Shown here one piece after another: positions 17,623-26,381 of a stretch of DNA of 64,000 bases; the stretch's first letter is position 1; each line of letters opens with the position of its first letter. Location of the stretch: the NCBI RefSeq assembly GCF_008757455.1, contig NZ_VCMV01000006.1, positions 124,001 to 188,000 of the forward strand. Reading direction: 5' to 3'. The position numbers and the translations under genes are program-made. Source of the DNA: Microvirga brassicacearum. Lineage in GTDB: Bacteria; Pseudomonadota; Alphaproteobacteria; Rhizobiales; Beijerinckiaceae. The notes under the pieces are model-generated. The model ran no database searches. It was not told the DNA's origin and was given only the letters and a program-made list of their open reading frames with translations.

Positions 17623-18349
17623 GTGCCGAGCCCCCAAGATATGCTTCGATGACGGCTTCGTTGCGCGTGATCTCGGCCGGAGATCCCTCGGCGATCAGTT
17701 CGCCGTGATGCAGCACGATGATGCGATCGGCGAGACCCATCACGGCCCGCATCACATGCTCGATCATGATGATGGTCACGCCGGATTCGCGCACCTCCCT
17801 GATCGTTGCCATGACCTCGGTGATCTCATTCGGCCGCAGGCCACCCATCACCTCATCAAGCAGCAGGAGCGTCGGCTTGGTGGCCAGAGCGCGCGCGAGT
17901 TCGAGCTTTTTGCGCGCTCCCAATGGAAGCGACGAGGATTCCTCGGAAGCCCACCGATCGAGTCCGACCCGAGCAAGGATGCGAGACGCTTCGTCCTCAA
18001 GAGAGCCGGTATGCTGACCGGCACCGAAATGCAGCGCCACCATGACGTTCTCGAACACGGTCATCTGCGAGAACGGCTGCGGGATTTGGAACGTGCGGGC
18101 GATGCCAAGATGGCAGCGCTGGTCGGGACGCAAGCCCGTGACGTCCTGGGATTTGAAATGAATGGTGCCGTTCGTCGGTTGTTCCTTGCCGGCGATCACG
18201 TGAAAGAGGGTTGTCTTGCCGGCGCCGTTGGGGCCGATCAGCCCGAGGATTTCTCCGTGCGACACGCGAAACGACACGTCCCGGACCGCCACAACGCCGC
18301 CGAAGCTCTTGCGGATGCTCTTTGTCTCAAGAAGTGGATTGTTCGTCAT
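17609..18349 (-). CDS. livG: ABC transporter ATP-binding protein LivG
   Basis: 246 residues. Walker A GPNGAGKTTLF, the LivG-type signature LPLGARKKLELARAL, Walker B LLLLDEVMGGLRPNE and the switch motif IMIEHVMRAVM. The frame is open further upstream but that part runs through the livK-livG hairpin. The ATG at 18349 has AGGA at the right distance, and another in-frame ATG is at 18355. It is the first cytoplasmic component after the binding-protein gene livK, from which it is separated by a strong intercistronic hairpin. Confidence 0.93.
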   Translation of the reverse strand: MTNNPLLETKSIRKSFGGVVAVRDVSFRVSHGEILGLIGPNGAGKTTLFHVIAGKEQPTNGTIHFKSQDVTGLRPDQRCHLGIARTFQIPQPFSQMTVFENVMVALHFGAGQHTGSLEDEASRILARVGLDRWASEESSSLPLGARKKLELARALATKPTLLLLDEVMGGLRPNEITEVMATIREVRESGVTIIMIEHVMRAVMGLADRIIVLHHGELIAEGSPAEITRNEAVIEAYLGGSAHVSS

Positions 18350-18393
18350 GCTCATCCTGGTTCGTTCCGTCGGGCGGACGCAGGTATCATGGG

Positions 18394-18429
18394 AAAGTGG
18401 GAGAGGGCGCGCGGCTCCTCTCCCACTTT
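18394..18429 (-). terminator. Intercistronic hairpin between livK and livG
   Basis: A perfect 12-bp inverted repeat (18394-18405 AAAGTGGGAGAG with 18418-18429 CTCTCCCACTTT) with a 12-nt loop. On the minus strand it begins 12 nt after the livK stop and is followed by TTTCCC only, so termination is probably partial. Such a structure typically raises binding-protein mRNA relative to membrane components by mRNA stabilisation or partial termination. Confidence 0.8.
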
Positions 18430-18440
18430 TGTTCTTCGCC

Positions 18441-19694
18441 TTAGCGAATGTTCGGCTGAGGCTGATACTTGCCGGCAGCACGTTGCTCCGGCCAGATCAC
18501 CACGTTCTTGCCGCCTTGCACCTGCGCGGCCGGCACCGGGATGAAGTCCGCGCCCGATTTCGCCGTGTGGTTCTTCTGATCAAACGCCCAGGTGCCGTGA
18601 ACGCCCTTGTAGTTCGTCTTGCCGATAGCCTCCGAAATCTTGGTGGCGTCCCGCGCACCCGCGGAATCGATGGCGCCAAGAGCGACATTGAGGATGCCGT
18701 GGCCGAAGGCATGATCGGACGAAGCCGCGGTTTTGAACTTCTGCTTGATCAGCTTGTCGAAGCTCGCGTGCTCCTTGTTCGATTCCGCGTCGAACTGCAT
18801 CGGCACCCACACCAGACCCTCGGCGGCAGCGCCGGCCTGGTCGAAGAATTCCGAGCGAAGCGGGTAATAGACGCCCAGGTGCAGGGCGCTGACGCCAAGT
18901 TCCTGGAACTGCTTCACGAGACCTGCGCCCGAATTCACCGAGGTGAAGATCGAAACCAGCACGTCGGGCTGGAGCGAGCGCATCTTGGTCAGCTGCGGGT
19001 AGAAGTCAGCATGGCCCAGCGGCACGGTTTCAAGCGCGACGACATTCCAGCCCTCTTTCTTGAACAGGTCGGCGGTGATCTCCGCGTTGGAACGCCCATA
19101 ATCGGTATCTTCCACCACGAACGCGATGGTGTTTTTCTTCGGCTTGAAGGTGCCGGTGGCGGCGATGCTCTTGTAGACGTCGCGCAGCGCTTCGCCATAA
19201 GCCTCGCTGTTGAAATCACCCTTCCAGAAGAGCTTGTACTTTTCGGGATCGGCTTCGACCTTCTTGGAAATTTCGGTGCTGACCGGCTCGCCGCTGAGAA
19301 TCGGGAGCTTGAACTGCGATGCGAGTTCCATCAGCGCGATGGTGACCGAGCTGTGAAATGCCTCGCCGATAAGGAGATCGATCTTGTCTCGATTGATCAT
19401 CTTCTGCGCGGCGCTGACGCCAACCTCGGGGCGGGACTGGGAGTCCTCGAAGATCACCGTGACGGGGGTCTTCTGGCCGTCGATGGTCACGCCGCCCTTG
19501 GCGTTCCACTCTTCCGCGGCGAGTTCCATGCCCTGGCGCAGGGAGATGCCCGAATTGGCCGCCGGGCCCGTGAGCGGCGCGACAACGCCGATCTTCACCG
19601 GCTCGGCCGCATAGCTCGGACCGGCCGCCCAGCACAGCGCACTCATCCCCGCCGCGAACATCACTGCCCGTCTGTGTAATGTCGTCACTCGCAT
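18441..19694 (-). CDS. livK: Periplasmic amino-acid/amide-type substrate-binding protein LivK
   Basis: 417 residues. Export signal (MRVTTLHRRAVMFAAGMSAL, cleavage after PSYAA), then the start of a type I periplasmic fold (VKIGVVAPLTGPAANSG), with the family features GEAFHSSVTIALMELA and VVEDTDYGRSNAEI. The start at 19694 is set by a perfect AGGAGG 7 nt upstream. An earlier in-frame codon is disregarded. It is the first gene of the livKGFHM importer. Length is slightly above the family average. Ligand unknown, but the downstream amidase and M20 genes suggest an amide or N-acyl amino compound. Confidence 0.94.
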   Translation of the reverse strand: MRVTTLHRRAVMFAAGMSALCWAAGPSYAAEPVKIGVVAPLTGPAANSGISLRQGMELAAEEWNAKGGVTIDGQKTPVTVIFEDSQSRPEVGVSAAQKMINRDKIDLLIGEAFHSSVTIALMELASQFKLPILSGEPVSTEISKKVEADPEKYKLFWKGDFNSEAYGEALRDVYKSIAATGTFKPKKNTIAFVVEDTDYGRSNAEITADLFKKEGWNVVALETVPLGHADFYPQLTKMRSLQPDVLVSIFTSVNSGAGLVKQFQELGVSALHLGVYYPLRSEFFDQAGAAAEGLVWVPMQFDAESNKEHASFDKLIKQKFKTAASSDHAFGHGILNVALGAIDSAGARDATKISEAIGKTNYKGVHGTWAFDQKNHTAKSGADFIPVPAAQVQGGKNVVIWPEQRAAGKYQPQPNIR

Positions 19695-19951
19695 AACTTC
19701 CCTCCTTGAGAATGATTGAAAGCGGCAGCACCACTGCCGCTTCTCGGCGTCCTGGATCGGGACCGTGGACTCTGCGGTCCAATCGGCCCGGACCATGTGT
19801 GTCAGGCTCCGTGAACGCGTTGACGCCGGTGCGCAAATCGCATCGCTTTTCAGCAACGCAATTTGGTCGCAAGAAGATTGGTCTCAATGCCAACCATAGC
19901 GCGCTCCGACGCTTCGGCGACTCAAAAAGTCTTCGCCGTGAAGCCTAGGGA

Positions 19952-21229
19952 TCAGGCCGCCAGAGCTTTCTCCAGCAGCCCCAGTCCCTCGTCGACGATG
20001 TCGTCGGACGCGGTCAGCGGAACCAGGATGCGGATCGTGTTGGCGTTCGTGCCACATGACAGCAGAACAAGGCCGTTCTCGAAGGCCCGTTTGGTCACTC
20101 GGCTGGTCGCGGCCGCGTCCGGCGCGTCGCTGCCGCGCTCCTTCACGATGTCGAAAGCCACCATGGCGCCGGGGCCGCGAATGGCCGCGATCGGCAAGAG
20201 ATCATTGCGCCGCTGGAGAGCCTCGAGACCCGCTTTCAGGCGCTGGCCGATGGCATTCGAGCGGTCAAGGAGCTTTTCCTCTTCGAAGATATCGAGGACG
20301 GCAAGCGCCGCCACGCAGGAAAGCGGATTGCCCGCATAAGTGCCGCCAAGGCCGCCGGGTTCGGCCGCATCCATGATCGGCGCGCGGCCGATGATGCCCG
20401 AGAGCGGGAATCCGCCGGCGAGGCTTTTGGCGACGCAGATCATGTCGGCCGACACGTCGTAATTCTCCATCGCGAACATCTTGCCGGTGCGGCCGAAACC
20501 GGTCTGCACCTCGTCCGCGATGAGAATGATTCCGTGTTCGTCGCAGATCCGGCGCAAGGCGCGCATCAATTCGGCGGGTGCAGCGTGGAAACCGCCTTCG
20601 CCCTGGACCGGCTCGATGATGATCGCCGCGACGCGCGACGGATCGACGTCGGCCTTGAAGAGGAACGACAGATATTTGAGCGCATCCTCAACGGTCACGT
20701 CGTGCTGCGGAACCGGGAACGGAACATGCCAGACTTCCGGAACCGACGGACCGAGACCTTTCTTGTAAGGAACTACCTTGCCGGTCATGCTCATGGCCAT
20801 GATGGTGCGGCCGTGGAAACCGCCCGTAAAGGCGATCACGCCGGAGCGGCCGGTTGCGGCGCGGGCGATCTTGACGGCGTTTTCCGTCGCCTCCGCGCCG
20901 GTCGTGAACAGGATGGATTTCGCCGGCCCGGAAATCGGCGCCAACGCATTGAGGCGTTCCGCGAGCTCGATATAGGGCTCGTACATCAGCACCTGAAAAC
21001 ACGTATGGGTGAAGCAATCCATCTGCTTGCGGACCGCATCCATGATCCGCGGATGGCAATGGCCCGTATTGAGAACTGCGATGCCGCCGGCAAAATCCAC
21101 ATAGCGCTTGCCTTCCACATCCCAGATCTCGGAGTTGAGCGCCCGCGCCGCGGAGATCGGCGAAGCATTCCCGACGCCGCGAACGATAGCGGCCTGTCGA
21201 CGGGCGAAAAGATCTGAGTTGGTCGGCAT
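19952..21229 (-). CDS. gabT: 4-aminobutyrate-type aminotransferase (class III PLP)
   Basis: 425 residues, the normal GabT size. Transfers the omega-amino group of GABA or a similar amino acid to 2-oxoglutarate. Visible motifs are GGIAVLNTGHCHP, the PLP phosphate loop TTGAEATENAVKIAR, the pyridine-N contact LIADEVQTGFGRTG and the Schiff-base lysine in CVAKSLAGGFPLSG. The sequence QGEGGFHAAP is typical of GabT. GGAG precedes the ATG. It is co-directional with the upstream LysR gene and the downstream liv genes, so it probably acts on the amino acid released by the hydrolases of this cluster. Specificity for GABA itself is an inference. Confidence 0.9.
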   Translation of the reverse strand: MPTNSDLFARRQAAIVRGVGNASPISAARALNSEIWDVEGKRYVDFAGGIAVLNTGHCHPRIMDAVRKQMDCFTHTCFQVLMYEPYIELAERLNALAPISGPAKSILFTTGAEATENAVKIARAATGRSGVIAFTGGFHGRTIMAMSMTGKVVPYKKGLGPSVPEVWHVPFPVPQHDVTVEDALKYLSFLFKADVDPSRVAAIIIEPVQGEGGFHAAPAELMRALRRICDEHGIILIADEVQTGFGRTGKMFAMENYDVSADMICVAKSLAGGFPLSGIIGRAPIMDAAEPGGLGGTYAGNPLSCVAALAVLDIFEEEKLLDRSNAIGQRLKAGLEALQRRNDLLPIAAIRGPGAMVAFDIVKERGSDAPDAAATSRVTKRAFENGLVLLSCGTNANTIRILVPLTASDDIVDEGLGLLEKALAA

Positions 21230-21255
21230 ATTGTGCTCCAGGCGTTAGCGGCGAT

Positions 21256-21275
21256 TTCGCGACAGCTTCGCGACA
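21256..21275. promoter_or_regulatory. Direct repeat TTCGCGACA x2 upstream of gabT
   Basis: Two copies of TTCGCGACA (21256-21264 and 21267-21275), 11 bp apart start to start, 27 bp upstream of the gabT start. One-turn spacing is compatible with a regulator site, possibly of the LysR protein encoded just upstream. A partial inverted repeat CTGC...GCAG follows at about 21293-21309. Speculative. Confidence 0.3.
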
Positions 21276-21329
21276 AGCGATCCCGGCAACAACTGCTTAG
21301 TTTGCGCAGGTTCGGTGCCTTTTATGCAC

Positions 21330-22235
21330 CTATTTCCGCGAAGGGAGTGCCTGCGGAGCAAGACCGCGAAGCCACTCGCGCAGGACCACCATGGTGGGCT
21401 CCTCCCACCGGCTCGCCGCAGCGACCAGGTAGTAGCCGCAAAGGCGCAAATCCGAGGGCACGACCTCGATCAGCGCCCCGGTTTTGAGATCCTCCTCCAC
21501 CAGCATCTCGTTGGCCAATGCGACGCCCTGGCCCAGGCGCGCCGCTTCGATCGCCAGATGCGCGTGCCAGAGCCGAGGCCCGCTGAGCGTCGGTGGCGTA
21601 TCGACGCCTGCAAGGCTGAGCCAACGGTCCCACTGGTCCGTCGAATCCTCGTGAATGAGCGGAAGGCGGAGAAGGTCGCGGATCGTCTCCACGCCAGCGT
21701 AGCGTGCCATGAATGTGGGGCTTGCGACCGGAAACACCCGGGGCCGGGCGAGCAGCTCCGCCCGCAGCCGATCGGTGCTCTCCACGTTGTCGAGGTAGAC
21801 GATTTCGGCATCGGCTTCCCCACGCGCGAGGTCGCAGCGCGCGAGCGTCGGATGGAGCACGATCTCCCAGTCCGGCAGCCGCGCCTCCAGCCCCGGCAGG
21901 TGAGCAAGCAGGCGCCGGTTTGCCAGGCCCGGAAAGCACCAGATGGCGAGTGTCCGCCGCGCGGTCGGACGCAGGTCGGCGGTCGCCCGCGCAATGGCTT
22001 CCAACGCGCGGCCGATCTGGGCGTGGTAGCGCGCGCCCTCGGCGGTGAGAACGAGGCCGCGGCCGCGCGCCTCGACGAGCTTCACGCCGAGCCAGTCTTC
22101 AAGATTGCGCAGGTGTCGTGAGACCACCGTGTGGCTGACCGCGAGTTCATCGCCGGCGGCGCGGATGCTTTGCCTTCGGCCGACTGCGTCGAAAGCGCGG
22201 AGAGCGACGAGGGGGGGAAGGCGCGCGTTTTTCAC
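21330..22235 (-). CDS. LysR-family regulator, GcvA-like
   Basis: 301 residues. The N-terminal winged helix begins RLPPLVALRAFDAVGRRQSI and contains AGDELAVSHTVVSRHLRNLE, a GcvA-type HTH. The C-terminal effector domain includes VFPVASPTFMARYAG and IEAARLGQGVALANEMLVEE, also GcvA-like. Start codon is GTG at 22235, with no strong ribosome site. It lies between a hydrolase and gabT, all on the same strand, so it may regulate the cluster it sits in rather than a divergent gene. Confidence 0.92.
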   Translation of the reverse strand: MKNARLPPLVALRAFDAVGRRQSIRAAGDELAVSHTVVSRHLRNLEDWLGVKLVEARGRGLVLTAEGARYHAQIGRALEAIARATADLRPTARRTLAIWCFPGLANRRLLAHLPGLEARLPDWEIVLHPTLARCDLARGEADAEIVYLDNVESTDRLRAELLARPRVFPVASPTFMARYAGVETIRDLLRLPLIHEDSTDQWDRWLSLAGVDTPPTLSGPRLWHAHLAIEAARLGQGVALANEMLVEEDLKTGALIEVVPSDLRLCGYYLVAAASRWEEPTMVVLREWLRGLAPQALPSRK

Positions 22236-22276
22236 GCCTCAAACGGATCTGCAACCAGACGCCGCGCCACAAGGTT

Positions 22277-23560
22277 TCATGCTGCTTCCACTCCACACCA
22301 TTCCGCTATGAAGAGCGCCATCGCGGTCGTGACGCGCTTGATCGACGCGATACTGGCACGCTCGTCGAACCCGTGGATATTCTGGGAACTCGGACCGTAG
22401 CACAAAGCCGGAATCTTGTCGTAGAGCGCATAGACGCGGGCGTCGAGATAGCCTGCCGTCATGAAGCTTTCAAGCGGTTTTCCGGTGGCGTCCTGATGGG
22501 CGCCGGCGAGCACGGCCTCTGCCTCCGAGCCAGGCGCCAGTTCGTAGCCTTCGGCATGGAAGCCATTGAACGTCACGAGCGGCGGATTGTTGGCGAAATA
22601 GGCGTCGGTTCGAGCAAAGGCCCCCAGGCGCTCGCGGATCTCACGCGCCGCGTCTTCGGCCGAAGTTCCCGGATAGATCGCGATCCGGCAGTCGAGGCGA
22701 CACCAGCACGGAACCGAGGAGGCCCAATCGCCGCCTTCGATCTTGCCGACATTGAGGTTGATCGGATGCGCCTCGTTCTCGAAATTCGGCCGCCCAACCT
22801 TCCGGGTGTTCCACTCTTCCTCCATCCGGCGCAATTCGGCGATCACCCGATAGGCCGCGTCGATGGCGTTGGCGCCTGCTCCCATCTCGCGCACGTGCAC
22901 GGGATGGCCGCGCACCTCGATCTGGAACCAGACCACGCCGACATTGGCGCGCACGAGCTTCTCTTCCTCGGGTTCGGGGATCAGCACCGCGTCGGCCTTG
23001 TAGCCGCGCAAATGCGTCATCAGCGCACCGTTGCCGGTGGATTCTTCCTCGACGACCGATTGCACATAGACCGTGGCGGCCGGTTGAAGGCTGATCCGGC
23101 GCAGGGCGTCCATGGCAAAGATATTGGCCGCATGACCGACCTTCATGTCGGCGCCGCCGCGACCGTAAATCCAGTCGCCCTCGATCACCGGATCGAATGG
23201 CGCATGCGTCCACATTTCCGCAGGCCCCGTCGGCACCACGTCCACGTGAGCCTGGAGAATGAGCGAGCGACCGGTTTCCGCGCGTGGCCGGTGGATGCCG
23301 ACGACGATCGGCGCTTCCGAATGCTCGTCCGACCAAGGAGAACCACCCGGATGGCTTTCGATCGCGGCGCGGTCCATTTCGAACCGGTCCATCACGTAGC
23401 CACGGTCCGCCAGCTGCCGGAACACGAAATCCTGCACGGTGTGCTCTGCGCCGCGAACCGACGGAAAGCGGATCATCTCCTGCGTGAAGGTCAGCTGATC
23501 GGCGAAACCCTCTTCGACCGAGGCGATGATCTTGTTACGGAGTTCGGCATCTAGAGTCAT
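22277..23560 (-). CDS. M20-family metallo-amidohydrolase (ArgE/DapE-like), copy 2
   Basis: 427 residues. Same fold and motifs as copy 1: QAHVDVVPTGP, GRGGADMKVG, VVEEEST, and C-terminal His in QNIHGFDER. The two proteins share long stretches such as the zone around WASSVPCWC / WASSVPAWC and end alike (WCGVEAA / WCGVERA). The start at 23560 (MTLDAELRN) is chosen because upstream in-frame codons fall in the divergent promoter region. It is first in the minus-strand cluster and divergent from an IclR regulator 140 nt away, a typical regulator-target arrangement. It probably hydrolyses an N-acyl amino compound. Confidence 0.92.
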   Translation of the reverse strand: MTLDAELRNKIIASVEEGFADQLTFTQEMIRFPSVRGAEHTVQDFVFRQLADRGYVMDRFEMDRAAIESHPGGSPWSDEHSEAPIVVGIHRPRAETGRSLILQAHVDVVPTGPAEMWTHAPFDPVIEGDWIYGRGGADMKVGHAANIFAMDALRRISLQPAATVYVQSVVEEESTGNGALMTHLRGYKADAVLIPEPEEEKLVRANVGVVWFQIEVRGHPVHVREMGAGANAIDAAYRVIAELRRMEEEWNTRKVGRPNFENEAHPINLNVGKIEGGDWASSVPCWCRLDCRIAIYPGTSAEDAAREIRERLGAFARTDAYFANNPPLVTFNGFHAEGYELAPGSEAEAVLAGAHQDATGKPLESFMTAGYLDARVYALYDKIPALCYGPSSQNIHGFDERASIASIKRVTTAMALFIAEWCGVEAA

Positions 23561-23700
23561 GGGACTGCTCGCAACAGCTGTGAATACGATTTCTGAGGAC
23601 GCGGAAGTATTTGCAAGGGCGAACGCTTGTGTCAATCTATGACGCACGGTGTCACCGGATGGCACCCTCAAGGGCAAGAGCGTTGACGAACGTTGGTGGG

Positions 23701-24522
23701 ATGCTGCAACGGATTCGGGAGAAGCCCGGAGTGCCGCCTGTGCGGTCGGTGGAACGGGCCGTCGCGCTATTGCGGGCCTTCACGCCGGATCGTCCGCGCC
23801 TGAGCTTGACGGAACTCGCGCAGATCGCGGAACTCGACAAAGGAACCGCCCGGCGCATTCTGCACACGCTTTCGATGACCGGCCTCGTCAGTTTCGACCC
23901 GCGCGCCCAACGCTACATGCTCGATGCCGGAATCTGCGAAATCGCATCGGCCGTTCAGGTCGGGCTGGATCTGCGCGAAATCGCGTCGCCGATTCTCGCC
24001 GAGGTGACGGAACTGACGTCCGCATCTGCATTTCTGTGGGTCCATCACGACGACGCCGCCCTGTGTGTCGATCGCGTGCGCGCTCCCTTGTTCCACATCG
24101 ACGCGACATGGTTCGCGGTGGGTGCGCGCACGGCTCTCAATTGCGGCGCCGGTCCACGTATCATTCTGGCCTACATTTCGGACGAGGAGCGCGAACGGAG
24201 CCTTGCGGGAGAGATGCCCCGGCGGACGCCGTTGAGCGAGACCGCACCCGCAAAGCTGCGCAAGGCCGCCGGGTCCATTCGCGAGAAAGGATGGGAACTG
24301 GCGCAGGACGACTTTTATATCGGACTTGCGGCGCTGGGCGTTCCCATCTTCGATCGAGGCGGAGGTTTCGCCGGAGCCGTGAGCATCACGAGTCTCACGG
24401 CGGACATTGTCACGGACGGTTTGCCCCGGCATCTCGACATCCTGAAACACGCCGCCGACCGAATTGGCGAGCGCCTTCAAGCTCCCGGTGCAAGCGCGGA
24501 TCGACAGCAAGGAAAGAAATGA
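23701..24522 (+). CDS. IclR-family transcriptional regulator
   Basis: 273 residues if started at 23701. An N-terminal winged HTH (RSVERAVALLRAF, LSLTELAQIAELDKGTARRI) is followed by the IclR effector domain (VTELTSASAFLWVHHDD, ALGVPIFDRGGGFAGAVSIT). Alternative in-frame starts at 23659 and further upstream would add residues without family support. Divergent from M20 copy 2, which is its likely target. The shared gap holds an odd palindrome GGTGTCACC near 23650 and an imperfect dyad GTGTCA-ATCTA-TGACGC just before it, possible operator elements. The stop overlaps the next gene. Confidence 0.9.
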   Translation: MLQRIREKPGVPPVRSVERAVALLRAFTPDRPRLSLTELAQIAELDKGTARRILHTLSMTGLVSFDPRAQRYMLDAGICEIASAVQVGLDLREIASPILAEVTELTSASAFLWVHHDDAALCVDRVRAPLFHIDATWFAVGARTALNCGAGPRIILAYISDEERERSLAGEMPRRTPLSETAPAKLRKAAGSIREKGWELAQDDFYIGLAALGVPIFDRGGGFAGAVSITSLTADIVTDGLPRHLDILKHAADRIGERLQAPGASADRQQGKK

Positions 24523-25031
24523 TGAAAAATACCACGAACGGCGACCTCGCATCGTCCGGCATGGCGCACGGCAAGCCGGCGCGCCCGCTTCGCATTGTCG
24601 AGCCCGATGAAAAACATCGTGCGGAATGGGAGAAGCTCTATGCTGGTTATGCGGCGTTCTATCGCGTCGCGCAGACGCCGGACATGCGGGCGACCGTCTG
24701 GAGCTGGCTCCATGATCCGGCCCACGAGATGCAGGGCCTTGTCGCACTGGACGAGGCGGGGCAGCCGATCGGCCTTGCTCATTTTCGCCCGTTCGCCCGG
24801 CCGCTGGCGGCATCGACCGGCGGCTTTCTCGACGATCTGTTCGTCGCCCCGGAAGCGCGCGGCTCCGGCGCCGCGCAGGCGTTGATCGACGCCATCGTCG
24901 AAACCGGCCGCGCTCGCGGCTGGACGGTGATCCGCTGGATCACCGCCGATGACAATTATCGTGCACGCTCCGCCTATGATCGCATCGCAGACCGTACAAA
25001 ATGGGTCACCTACGAGATCAAGACGTCGTGA
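24519..25031 (+). CDS. GNAT-family N-acetyltransferase
   Basis: 170 residues. The acetyl-CoA-binding signature is LFVAPEARGSGAAQALIDAI (R/Q-x-x-G-x-A type) followed by a C-terminal helix with DDNYRARSAYDRIA. It overlaps the IclR stop as ATGA, with AAGGA 6 nt upstream of the ATG. The stop in turn overlaps a GTG start of the next gene. The three plus-strand genes (IclR, GNAT, EamA) are therefore translationally chained. Acceptor substrate unknown; an amino compound handled by the adjacent N-deacylase cluster is a reasonable guess. Confidence 0.88.
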   Translation: MMKNTTNGDLASSGMAHGKPARPLRIVEPDEKHRAEWEKLYAGYAAFYRVAQTPDMRATVWSWLHDPAHEMQGLVALDEAGQPIGLAHFRPFARPLAASTGGFLDDLFVAPEARGSGAAQALIDAIVETGRARGWTVIRWITADDNYRARSAYDRIADRTKWVTYEIKTS

Positions 25032-25945
25032 AGCTCGGCGCAAGGGAATCGTCCCGACCCGTTTCGGCTGGCTACTACAAGGCGGCGATTCCCCTCCTGG
25101 CGCTGCTCTGGGGTTTCAATTGGCCGGCGGTGAAGATCGCGCTGGTCGAGATCAATCCTTGGACCTTTCGCGCCGGCGCCATGGCCCTCAGCGGTGTCAT
25201 TCTGGCAGGTGTGGCGGTGATGCGGCGCAACTCCCTGGCGGTGAAGCGCGGACATTGGGTCCGGCTTGCCGTCGCGGGATTGCTGTCGATCGCCGCGTTC
25301 AACATTCTCCTGGCGTTCGCGCAGCTGTCCGGGCCGACCTCGCGCGCCGCAATCGTCACGTTCACGATGCCGATCTGGACCGTGGTGTTCGCGCGGTTTT
25401 TTCTGTCCGAACCACTGGATCGCCGACGGTGCCTCGGGCTGAGCCTCGGCGTCGCAGGATTGATCGCTCTCGGCTGGCCGCTCTTGAGGGCCGGGCAACT
25501 CACCGCGGGGGTCTTTCTTTCGCTGACGGCCGGCATCTGCTGGGCGCTGGGTACGATCGTCAGCAAGCGATTCCCCGTCGATGCGCCGCCGCTGACGATC
25601 GCGGTGTGGCAACTGCTCATCGGCGCTGCCTGCGCCACCGTCGGAATGCTGGCTTTCGAAGATCTCTCTCTGCCGCATTCGTTGCAGAATGCGACGATCC
25701 TGGCGTTTCTCTATCACGTTCTTCTCTCGCAGGCGCTCGCCTATGTCCTGTGGTATGCGATCCTGGCGCATGTTCCCGCCGGGACGGCGAGCCTCGGCAC
25801 CCTGATGGTTCCCCCTGTCGGCGTATATGGCGCCATGCTGATCCTCGGCGAGCAGCCGACAATCGCCGATTTCATCGGTCTCGTCCTGGTGATCGGCGCC
25901 GCCGCATCGGTGTTGCTTCCATCTCGCCGTTCGGCGACAGGATGA
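25028..25945 (+). CDS. EamA/DMT-family membrane transporter
   Basis: 305 residues and 10 predicted helices in two EamA repeats. The first repeat begins LLALLWGFNWPAVKIAL, and the second has LTAGICWALGTIVSKRF and GTASLGTLMVPPVGVYGAML. A GTG at 25028 overlapping the GNAT stop as GTGA is preferred. An ATG at 25001 would give nine extra residues inside the GNAT gene. Probably exports a small metabolite or amino acid. Members of this family are rarely predictable. Confidence 0.88.
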   Translation: MKLGARESSRPVSAGYYKAAIPLLALLWGFNWPAVKIALVEINPWTFRAGAMALSGVILAGVAVMRRNSLAVKRGHWVRLAVAGLLSIAAFNILLAFAQLSGPTSRAAIVTFTMPIWTVVFARFFLSEPLDRRRCLGLSLGVAGLIALGWPLLRAGQLTAGVFLSLTAGICWALGTIVSKRFPVDAPPLTIAVWQLLIGAACATVGMLAFEDLSLPHSLQNATILAFLYHVLLSQALAYVLWYAILAHVPAGTASLGTLMVPPVGVYGAMLILGEQPTIADFIGLVLVIGAAASVLLPSRRSATG

Positions 25946-26027
25946 TCGGCGCTCCACTCGTCAGGCTCGCCGCACAATGATCCGTAACCCCGAGCCGCAT
26001 CGTCCGCTCGCAGCCTCAGAGGAAAAC

Positions 26028-26351
26028 ATGGCTTTCAAATGCACCATCCCCGCCGTCCCGACGGTCCAGCAGGATGACGCGGATATCCGCATCACGCGTT
26101 GGGATTTTGCAACGGGTGCGGTGACCGGCTGGCATAGGCACGAATGGCCCTACTTCGTCATCATGCTGACGGATGGAATCCTGCGACTCCATGACGGCAC
26201 CTCCGCGCGGGACGTCCCGCTCGTCGCCGGCCAATCGTACATGCGCACGGCCGGAATCGAGCACGATGTCATGAACGGCTCGGAGCATCCGATCGCCTTC
26301 GTGGAAATCGAAGTCAAACGGCCGGACGCTTTCCAGCAAGCCTTGGCCTGA
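26028..26351 (+). CDS. Small cupin-domain protein
   Basis: 107 residues forming a single double-stranded beta-helix. Cupin motif 1 is WHRHEWPYFVIMLTDGILRL (two His and a downstream acidic position are partly conserved), and motif 2 is the EHDVMNGSEHPIAFVEIEV region. AGAGGA lies 6-7 nt before the ATG at 26028. An upstream in-frame ATG at 25977 lacks one. It is convergent with the phospholyase gene (31-nt gap) and follows the EamA gene. Metal-binding function likely; reaction unknown. Confidence 0.82.
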   Translation: MAFKCTIPAVPTVQQDDADIRITRWDFATGAVTGWHRHEWPYFVIMLTDGILRLHDGTSARDVPLVAGQSYMRTAGIEHDVMNGSEHPIAFVEIEVKRPDAFQQALA

Positions 26352-26381
26352 TCGCTCTCGACCAGCGCGCGTGGGTCGGGT

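Noticed and set aside
19952-21229. Reading the GabT-type gene as part of polyamine or ornithine metabolism
   Set aside because: Motifs are of the GABA type and no ornithine or putrescine genes adjoin. The specific substrate is left open.
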